DNA of 64,000 nucleotides from Brevibacillus thermoruber 423. Lineage in GTDB: Bacteria > Bacillota > Bacilli > Brevibacillales > Brevibacillaceae. The notes under the pieces were generated by a model. That model worked only from the letters and a program-made list of their open reading frames with translations, was not told the origin of the DNA and did no database searches. Position numbers and translations under genes: made by a program. The stretch's first letter is position 1. Every line of letters begins with the position of its first letter. Shown piece by piece: positions 57,821 to 64,000 of this stretch. The stretch lies in assembly GCF_000454065.1 (NCBI RefSeq), contig NZ_KE695649.1:308624-372623 (forward strand), written 5' to 3'.

Positions 57821-59248
57821 GCGAAACGACGGGAGAAGCGTCTGGCTGAACGGCCAGGTCGTACACGATCTGATATAGGCCACCCGGCGTTTGCGGGAAC
57901 GATCGACACGATAGGGAAGCTGTTGGATCTGCAGGATGACCCGCACGTGGGGCCGTCGCTGACGTTTCGGTCTCCGGACACCGGGCAGCCGGTCAACCTG
58001 GCGTATCTGGTCCCGCGAAGCAGGGAGGAGCTGCTGCAAAAGCAGACGGCGTACGACATCTGGTCGGAACGGACATTTGGCATGATGAGCAGGCTGTCCG
58101 ACTATTCCCGCTCCCTGCTGACCGGGTGGTACGCCAGCCGGCATGTGTTGGGGGGAGGGGATGGGCAGTTTGCCGAGAAAATCGAGCGGTATTACCGGGA
58201 GAGCCGCGATCAGGAGTGGTTCTCCACCACCGCGCTGCACGATCCGCAGGTAGACCGGTCGAAACGCTCTTCCCAGTTCGACGATCCGTACACCCATCTG
58301 CGCATTGTGCGGGAGACCGAAGACGGCATCGTCGTGCGCGGGGCCAAGATGATCGCCACCGGCGCTCCCTACGTGGACGAACTGCTGGTGTATCCGTATC
58401 ACCGGCGCCCGCAGTCGGAGGAGCGGTACGCGACCATGTTTGCGATCCCGGCAGCGACGCCGGGGGTGCATATTGTCTGCCGGGAGTCGTTTGCGTCCGC
58501 GGAAAGAGAGGATCATCCGCTCAGCTCCCGGTTTGACGAGATGGATGCGGTGGTGGTCTTCGACGATGCGCTGATTCCGTGGGAGCGGGTCTTTATCAAA
58601 GACGATCCGGACGCGATCTGGGCCGTCCGACAAGATCCGGTCGCCGTCGCGCTGAGCCAACAGCCGACGGTGGTGCGGCTTTTGCACAAGCTCGAATTCG
58701 TCGCCGCCATCGGTCACGAGATGGCCGCAACCATCGGCGCCCAACACTATTTGCACGTGCAGGAAAAGCTGGGGGAGCTGATTGTCCAGGTGGAAACCGT
58801 GAGAGCGCTGCTGCTGGCCGCTCACGAACAGGCGAAGCCGAATCCGTCCGGGGTGTGGCTCCCGGCCGTCGAGCCGTTGACGACCGCGAGAAACCTCGGG
58901 TCCCGCTTTTACCCGCGCGCAATTGAAATCCTCCAGCAGATCGGAGCGGGCGGCTTTATGCAGGTGCCGTCATCGCTTGCGGAACGAAACGGGCCGCTCG
59001 GACCGTTTCTGGAAAAGTACTATCGCGGCGCGGAGGCGGACGCCGACACCCGCGTGAAACTGTTCAAGCTGGCCTGGGACCTGATCGGCAGTCCGCTTGC
59101 TTCCCGACATGAGCTGTACGAGCGCTTTTACTCCGGCGATCCCGTCCGCACCTATGCCAGCCAGTATCTGGGGTACGAAAAACAGGCGCTGACGGATGCC
59201 GTGTGGGCATTGGCAAAAGCAAACGGGAGGGGCGAAGGAAGCGTATGA
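57792..59248 (+). pseudogene. HpaB-family monooxygenase 2, frameshifted after codon 28
   Basis: Starting at ATG 57792 the frame encodes the usual N-terminus (NDGRSVWLNGQVVHDLI) and then hits TAG at 57876. From 57879 in another frame the protein continues normally (GHPAFAGTIDTIGKLL ... MMSRLSDYSRSLLTGWY ... ILQQIGAGGFMQVPS) to TGA 59246-59248, with all family motifs as in its neighbour. One missing base near 57876 explains the break. A TTG at 57923 could start a shortened protein but has no ribosome site. It is either a recent mutation, a sequence error or a programmed shift. Confidence 0.8.
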
Positions 59249-60300
59249 GTGTGCAGGTGGCGATATGGGGAGCCAATATTTCCGGCGGGTTTCTGCGCTC
59301 GGAGGCCGAGCAGGAAAAAGACGGCAGCTTTGCATACAATCTCCGGCTGACGCAGTTTGCCGACGCGCTGGGAGTGGACGCGATCCTGTTCCCGACCCGC
59401 TATCTGGGAGGACTGGGTGGCGAAGACGGGTCGGATGGGCAGTTGGACTCGCTGTCGATCGTGGGGGCTCTGGCCGCCCATACCGAACGCATTCACTTTA
59501 TTTCCGCCGTTCTGCCCGGTTTCGTTCCTCCCGTGACGCTGGCGAAAATGGGGGCGACGCTGGATGTGATCACGTCCGGCCGCTGGCACGTCAATCTCGT
59601 CAGCGGCTGGTTCCAGGGGGAGCAGGAGATGTTCGGCGTTCCCTGGATGAGTCACAGCGAGCGGTATCGGCGGTCGGAAGAATACCTCCAGGTGGTAAAA
59701 GGGCTGTGGCAGCACGAAGAGTTTTCCTTTCGCGGCGACTACTATCAGATTCACGCGGGAAGAATCCGGCCGTTTCCCGTGCAAAAGCCGTATCCGGCCA
59801 TTTTCCAGGGCGGCAATTCGGAAGAGGCGCAGATCATGGCGGGGAAGCTGTCTGACTGGTATTTTATGAACGGCGCGCCGCTCGATGAACTGCAGCGGCA
59901 AATGAACCGGGTACGAGAGGTCGCCGCTCTTCACAACCGGCAGGTCCGGTTTGCCGTCAACGCCTTTGTGATCGCGCGCGAGACGGAGCGGGAAGCGCTT
60001 GAGGAATTTCAATACATCGTGGAGCGCGCCGATCTGACGGCGATCAACAAATTCAAGAACCATGCCCGGGGGGCTGCGGGAATGTGGTCCCGCGCCGCGG
60101 CAATCAGCGATTTTGTCGCCAACAACGAAGGGTTTCGCACCGGACTGGTGGGTTCGTATCAGCAGGTGCGGGAGAAAATCGACGAGCTGCACCGGGCGGG
60201 GATTGACATGATATTGACCGCGTTTCGCCATCCCCTGGATGAACTGGGGCCTTTTTTCGAGGAAGTGATGCGGGCGCAGAAGGGAAACGTCATGAGCTAA
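59245..60300 (+). CDS. SfnG-like dimethylsulfone monooxygenase (luciferase-like, FMNH2-dependent)
   Basis: A 351-residue bacterial-luciferase-fold enzyme. The pattern WGANISGGFLRSE, HVNLVSGWFQGEQEMFGVPWMSHSERYRRSEEYLQVVKGLW, PYPAIFQGGNSEEAQIMAGKLSDWYFMNG follows SfnG of Pseudomonas, which splits dimethylsulfone into methanesulfinate and formaldehyde. The ATG overlaps the stop of the preceding gene (ATGA). Its product could feed the Ssu-type desulfonation system next door. An FMN reductase is not encoded nearby. Confidence 0.85.
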   Translation: MSVQVAIWGANISGGFLRSEAEQEKDGSFAYNLRLTQFADALGVDAILFPTRYLGGLGGEDGSDGQLDSLSIVGALAAHTERIHFISAVLPGFVPPVTLAKMGATLDVITSGRWHVNLVSGWFQGEQEMFGVPWMSHSERYRRSEEYLQVVKGLWQHEEFSFRGDYYQIHAGRIRPFPVQKPYPAIFQGGNSEEAQIMAGKLSDWYFMNGAPLDELQRQMNRVREVAALHNRQVRFAVNAFVIARETEREALEEFQYIVERADLTAINKFKNHARGAAGMWSRAAAISDFVANNEGFRTGLVGSYQQVREKIDELHRAGIDMILTAFRHPLDELGPFFEEVMRAQKGNVMS

Positions 60301-60337
60301 ATTCATACTTGACAGGTAGGAATAATTGGAATAAACT
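60300..60337 (+). promoter_or_regulatory. ssu operon promoter with an inverted repeat on its -35
   Basis: ATTCATAC-TTGACAG-GTAGGAAT (60301-60323) is the same element as before operon A with one mismatch in the right arm. TTGACA (60309-60314) and TAAACT (60332-60337) are 17 bp apart. It begins at the stop codon of the SfnG-like gene. Confidence 0.78.
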
Positions 60338-60370
60338 GTACCGTAAGCAACCGATGCCGGGCACAAGAAA

Positions 60371-60449
60371 ACCGAACATCGCGCAGCCGATCAGTCAACT
60401 GAAGGCTCCTGCCTGTTTGCTCTGATGCAAGCATGTGGGGGCTTTTTTT
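60371..60449 (+). promoter_or_regulatory. Conserved leader element and attenuator hairpin of the ssu operon
   Basis: GATCAGTCAACTGAAGGCTC (60389-60408) is identical to the operon A leader, and the preceding GAAAACCGAACATCGC resembles GAAACCAAATAAATCGC there. Starting at AAGGCTCC (60402) a stem of about 18 bp (AAGGCTCCTGCC...GCATGTGGGGGCTT, loop TCTGAT) is followed by seven Ts. The hairpin sequences differ between the operons apart from the shared base, while the upstream 20 nt are fixed, as expected for a sensor followed by a variable terminator. Confidence 0.72.
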
Positions 60450-60479
60450 GATACCCACATCGGCGAGAGGAGGAAAACC

Positions 60480-61505
60480 GTGCTGACACACACAGATTCA
60501 CGGGAAAACCTGCGGGCAGGAACCCGTGCTGCCGCCGTTTTTCTCGCAGGCCTGTTCCTGGTGGCTGCCTTTTTGACAGGCTGCTCCGGGGACAGCGGCG
60601 GAAGCGTGGGGCAGGCCGCCGCCAAAAAGGAAGAAACGGCGAAGGTCCTGCGCATTGGCTACCAGAAGGGGGATCCGCTGAACATCGTAAAAGAGCGCGG
60701 CACCCTGGAAAAACGATTGAAGGAACTGGGATACGACGTGACCTGGAACGTGTTTCCGGCCGGTCCTCCGCTGCTGGAAGCGCTGAGCTCGGGAAATCTT
60801 GACGTGGGCCGAACAGGCGATTCCCCTCCCGTGTTTGCCCAGGCGGCAGGCTCTTCCCTGGTGTACGTGGCCGCGGGCAAGGCAAAGTCCGCCGGCTCGG
60901 CGATCCTCGTCAAAAACGACTCCAGCATACGCACGCTGGCCGACTTGAAAGGGAAGAACATCGGCCTGGCGAAGGGCTCCAGCGCTCATTACCTGCTGGT
61001 GAAGGCGTTGGAAAAAGCAAACCTGCAGTACGGCGACGTGACCCTGTCGTTTTTGTCCCCTGCTGATGCCCGCATCGCGTTTGAGCAGGGGAAGATCGAC
61101 GCGTGGGTGGTGTGGGACCCCTATTACGCCGACATCGAGAACGCCGGCGGGGTCCGGGTGCTGGTCAACGGCGAAGGTCTGGCGGAGGACCGCGATTTCT
61201 ACCTCGCTTCCCAACGCTTTGCCGAGGAGCATTACGACATTGTCCAAGTCCTGCTCGAAGAAGTGGAGCACGCGAGCGCGTGGGCAAACGAACATCCCAA
61301 GGAAGTGGCCCAACTGCTTGCGCCGCTTTTGAAAATCGACGTGGCCGCGCTGGAGAAGGCGGCGGAACGAAGAGAGTACGGGCTGCAGCCGATCGATGAC
61401 GCCATCGTGAAAGGGCAGCAGGAAATCGCCGATACGTTTTACGCCCTGAAGCTGATTCCGCAAAACATTTCCGTCCAAGAGGCGATCTATCGACCATCAC
61501 GGTAA
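60480..61505 (+). CDS. ssuA: Aliphatic sulfonate ABC transporter substrate-binding lipoprotein SsuA
   Basis: A 341-residue lipoprotein (lipobox LTGC) of the SsuA/NMT1 class: [58 protein letters not shown] and [27 protein letters not shown]. The GTG at 60480 follows GAGGAGG. It delivers alkanesulfonates to SsuBC. First gene of the ssu operon. Confidence 0.92.
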   Translation: MLTHTDSRENLRAGTRAAAVFLAGLFLVAAFLTGCSGDSGGSVGQAAAKKEETAKVLRIGYQKGDPLNIVKERGTLEKRLKELGYDVTWNVFPAGPPLLEALSSGNLDVGRTGDSPPVFAQAAGSSLVYVAAGKAKSAGSAILVKNDSSIRTLADLKGKNIGLAKGSSAHYLLVKALEKANLQYGDVTLSFLSPADARIAFEQGKIDAWVVWDPYYADIENAGGVRVLVNGEGLAEDRDFYLASQRFAEEHYDIVQVLLEEVEHASAWANEHPKEVAQLLAPLLKIDVAALEKAAERREYGLQPIDDAIVKGQQEIADTFYALKLIPQNISVQEAIYRPSR

Positions 61506-61522
61506 GAGAAAGGGAGAGGACT

Positions 61523-62674
61523 ATGGAAGTCTTGTGGTTTTTGCCGACACACGGGGATGGCCGTTATCTGGGAACATCCGTCGGAGGACGTCCCATCACG
61601 TACAACTATTTGCGTCAAATCGCCCAGGCGGTGGATGAACTGGGGTTCAGCGGTGCCTTGCTGCCCACGGGACGGTCATGCGAGGACGCGTGGGTGGTGG
61701 CTTCTTCCCTGCTCGCGGCCACCCGGCAGATGAAGTTTCTCGTGGCGGTTCGGCCCGGGATTGTTTCTCCTGCGGCGGCAGCCCGCATGGCGGCCACCTT
61801 TGACCGCTTTTCCAACGGCCGCCTGTTAATCAACGTCGTGACGGGCGGCGACCCGGTCGAGCTGGCCGGGGACGGTCTCCACCTGCCCCATGATGACCGC
61901 TACGCATTGACGCATGAATTTCTCACCATTTGGCGCTCGCTGGTAAGAGGGGAACAGGTCAATTTTCAAGGCCAGTACCTGCATGTGAAAGAGGGGCGAC
62001 TGCTGTTTCCCCCGTTCCAAAAACCGTATCCGCCGCTTTACTTTGGCGGTTCGTCCGATAAGGCGATCAAAGTGGCGGCCGAACATGTGGATGTGTATCT
62101 CACATGGGGAGAACCGCCGCAGCAGGTGGCGGAAAAAATCAGGAAGGTGCGCGCGCTGGCGGAAGCGCACGGGCGTACCGTCCGATTTGGCATCCGCCTG
62201 CACGTGATCGTCCGGGAAACGGAACGGGAAGCGTGGGACGCCGCCGAGCAGTTGATCAAGCACCTGGATGAGGAGACGATCCGCACGGCGCAGCAAGCGC
62301 TCGCCAACTACGACTCCGAAGGCCAAAAGCGGATGATTCGGCTGCACAACGGCAACCGCAGCGATCTGGAGATCAGCCCCAACCTGTGGGCCGGCATCGG
62401 TCTGGTCAGAGGCGGGGCGGGGACCGCGCTCGTGGGCGACCCGCAGACCGTCGCCGCCCGCATGCTGGAGTACGCCGAACTCGGCATCGAGACGTTTATC
62501 TTTTCCGGCTATCCCCACCTGGAAGAGGCATATCGGGTGGCCGAACTGCTATTCCCGCGTCTGCCCCTGGCGAACCGAACGGAGGCGCCGAACGCCCCCG
62601 CCGGTGAAGTCATCGGCAATTACCGCTTTCCCGCGAAAAAAGCCTTGTCCGAGAGCGGGATAGGCAATGGCTGA
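61523..62674 (+). CDS. ssuD: FMNH2-dependent alkanesulfonate monooxygenase SsuD
   Basis: A 383-residue luciferase-fold enzyme releasing sulfite and an aldehyde from alkanesulfonates. SsuD features: [85 protein letters not shown]. The partner FMN reductase SsuE is absent from the visible operon. Confidence 0.94.
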   Translation: MEVLWFLPTHGDGRYLGTSVGGRPITYNYLRQIAQAVDELGFSGALLPTGRSCEDAWVVASSLLAATRQMKFLVAVRPGIVSPAAAARMAATFDRFSNGRLLINVVTGGDPVELAGDGLHLPHDDRYALTHEFLTIWRSLVRGEQVNFQGQYLHVKEGRLLFPPFQKPYPPLYFGGSSDKAIKVAAEHVDVYLTWGEPPQQVAEKIRKVRALAEAHGRTVRFGIRLHVIVRETEREAWDAAEQLIKHLDEETIRTAQQALANYDSEGQKRMIRLHNGNRSDLEISPNLWAGIGLVRGGAGTALVGDPQTVAARMLEYAELGIETFIFSGYPHLEEAYRVAELLFPRLPLANRTEAPNAPAGEVIGNYRFPAKKALSESGIGNG

Positions 62675-62704
62675 CATCGTCTTTGGTTCGGGAGGAGACT
62701 CGCC

Positions 62705-63487
62705 ATGCGATTTCCGTTGAAGAGCCGCGGCCTGGCGCACGCAATTCCCTGGAGCATTCCGATTCTGGTCATTCTCGTGTGGCAGGTGCTCGGCGACTGG
62801 GGGATCATCTCCACGCGCGTTCTGCCGACACCCGTCCATGTGCTGGAGGCGGCGGTGCAGCTGGTTCAGGACGGGGAACTGTTTGACTATACGGCGGCCA
62901 GTGCCAAGCGGGCTTTGATCGGCTTTTTGATCGGCGGCAGCCTCGGCTTTTTCCTGGGGCTGATCAACGGGGTGTTTCCCCCTGCCGAAAAGCTGCTGGA
63001 CACATCGGTGCAGATGGTTCGCACGATTCCTCATTTGGCCTTGATCCCGCTGGTGATCCTGTGGTTCGGGATCGGAGAGGAAGCGAAACTGTTTCTCGTC
63101 GCGCTGGGTGTCTTGTTTCCCATTTACGTCAACACCTTTCACGGCATCCGGACGGTGGATCACGGTCTGATCGAAATGGGCAGGGTATACGGGCTGAGAG
63201 GATTCGCGCTGTTCTGGAACATCATTCTTCCGGGGGCGCTTCCCTCCATCCTGGTAGGGGTCCGCTACGCGCTCGGGGTCATGTGGATGTCGCTCATCGT
63301 GGCGGAGACGATCGCTTCCGATTCCGGCATCGGCTATATGGCCACCAATGCCCGTGAGTTCATGCAGATGGACGTCGTCGTGCTGAGCATACTCTTGTAC
63401 GCGCTGTTGGGCAAATTGTCCGACGGCATCGCAAAGGCGATCGAAAGAAGGTGGCTGCAGTGGCATCCGAGCTACAGCAAGCAGTGA
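62705..63487 (+). CDS. ssuC: Aliphatic sulfonate ABC transporter permease SsuC
   Basis: A 260-residue permease with six transmembrane helices and the EAA-type loop ([31 protein letters not shown]). RBS GGGAGGAG. Follows ssuD by 30 bp. Confidence 0.93.
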   Translation: MRFPLKSRGLAHAIPWSIPILVILVWQVLGDWGIISTRVLPTPVHVLEAAVQLVQDGELFDYTAASAKRALIGFLIGGSLGFFLGLINGVFPPAEKLLDTSVQMVRTIPHLALIPLVILWFGIGEEAKLFLVALGVLFPIYVNTFHGIRTVDHGLIEMGRVYGLRGFALFWNIILPGALPSILVGVRYALGVMWMSLIVAETIASDSGIGYMATNAREFMQMDVVVLSILLYALLGKLSDGIAKAIERRWLQWHPSYSKQ

Positions 63488-63507
63488 TCCGGCGTGGGGG
63501 TGATGGT

Positions 63508-64000
63508 ATGAATGCGGGCTGCGGCATGTCTCTCGATGTGCAGGAGGTGGGCAAAGCCTTTGGCGCCACCCGGGTGCTGCAGCAGGTGCGGCTGGCGATG
63601 CAGCCCGGCGAATTTGTCGCCGTCGTCGGGCGGAGCGGATGCGGGAAAAGCACGCTGCTGCGGATGATTGCCGGTCTGGACCAGCCGACGGAAGGGCAGA
63701 TTTACGTGGATCGCCAGCCCCTCCACGGCATTCACGCAGAGGTTCGCATCATGTTTCAGGACGCGAGGCTGCTCCCCTGGAAGAAGGTCATCGACAACGT
63801 GGCGGTCGGGATCAGAGCGGGAGCGAGGCGGACGGCGGAGGAAGCGCTGCGGCTCGTCGGTCTGTCCGAACGCGCCGGTGAGTGGCCCCGCGTCCTGTCG
63901 GGCGGACAGCGGCAGCGTGTCGCGCTGGCCCGCGCCTTGGCGGGAGAGCCCCGGCTGCTCCTGCTGGATGAGCCGTTGGGGGCGCTGGATGCGCTGACCC
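63508..64000 (+). CDS. ssuB: Aliphatic sulfonate ABC transporter ATPase SsuB (3' end outside window)
   Basis: 164 codons are visible: Walker [13 protein letters not shown]-loop [13 protein letters not shown], signature [12 protein letters not shown] and Walker [16 protein letters not shown] at the window edge. The order ssuA-ssuD-ssuC-ssuB differs from B. subtilis ssuBACD. The ATG at 63508 follows GGGGGTGAT. Confidence 0.92.
   Translation, partial: MNAGCGMSLDVQEVGKAFGATRVLQQVRLAMQPGEFVAVVGRSGCGKSTLLRMIAGLDQPTEGQIYVDRQPLHGIHAEVRIMFQDARLLPWKKVIDNVAVGIRAGARRTAEEALRLVGLSERAGEWPRVLSGGQRQRVALARALAGEPRLLLLDEPLGALDALT

Overview
This window looks like chromosomal DNA of a spore-forming, fairly GC-rich Bacillota, most probably Brevibacillus-like (Paenibacillaceae). 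The evidence is strong Shine-Dalgarno sites, sigma-A promoters, intrinsic terminators, a SAM (S-box) riboswitch, Spo0E-like and CotS/YutH-like sporulation proteins, and a gene set that closely follows the yut/yum/yui neighbourhood of Bacillus subtilis (YutH, YutI, YuzD, YutJ, YuzB, YutM, YumC, YumB, YuiA, YuiB, YuiC, YuiD and PepA/YuiE homologues, with insertions between them). The genus is an inference. No rRNA, tRNA or CRISPR array was seen.

Layout. 1-5.2 kb: end of a spore-coat kinase-like gene, a 2-hydroxyacid dehydrogenase and hydrolase pair, YutI, the mccAB reverse-transsulfuration operon and YuzD. 5.4-9.0 kb: a small unknown gene, then a duplicated secreted protein/lipoprotein cassette in which each copy has decayed in a different half. 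9.0-14.6 kb: YutJ, YuzB, the menaquinone enzyme MqnE, a Spo0E-like protein, YutM, a GrpB-family protein, a CuA-type cupredoxin lipoprotein and a small basic protein. 14.8-19.3 kb: a TolC-family protein under a Fur-like box, a CpxP-like secreted protein, and cssRS with a gutted cssR. 19.5-28.9 kb: respiratory and redox genes (YumC, NDH-2 with a Rex-like operator), yuiABCD, a cobalamin-binding-protein-like gene, PepA, and a sulfite-oxidase-like protein. 29-33 kb: an accessory, partly AT-rich island with recombinase-like and SRAP fragments, small regulators, an unknown protein and an ECF sigma/anti-sigma pair.

33.4-37.5 kb: a glutathione-independent formaldehyde dehydrogenase with a perfectly placed sigma-54 promoter, a divergent AcoR-type activator, and an aquaporin downstream. 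37.7-40.6 kb: SAM riboswitch and metQNI. 40.7-46.8 kb: an acyltransferase, an acidic stalk-domain protein, a secreted protein with five nearly identical 101-residue repeats, and a two-component system. All four transcription units start with the same promoter architecture (two TCAAA boxes 11 bp apart, 11 bp before the -10). 46.9-53.6 kb: SDR remnant, TusA/YeeE sulfur uptake, LrgAB, HPr-like protein and a TctBAC tricarboxylate transporter.

53.8-64.0 kb: a large organosulfur-acquisition region. Operon A encodes a MetNIQ-type importer lacking the NIL domain, two HpaB-family flavin monooxygenases (the second frameshifted) and an SfnG-like dimethylsulfone monooxygenase. Operon B is ssuADCB, with ssuB cut by the window end. 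Both operons begin with the same -35/inverted-repeat block and the same 20-nt leader element running directly into a terminator hairpin, which suggests a shared sulfur-responsive attenuation device. Together with mccAB, metQNI, TusA/YeeE and the S-box, the window is strongly biased to sulfur assimilation.
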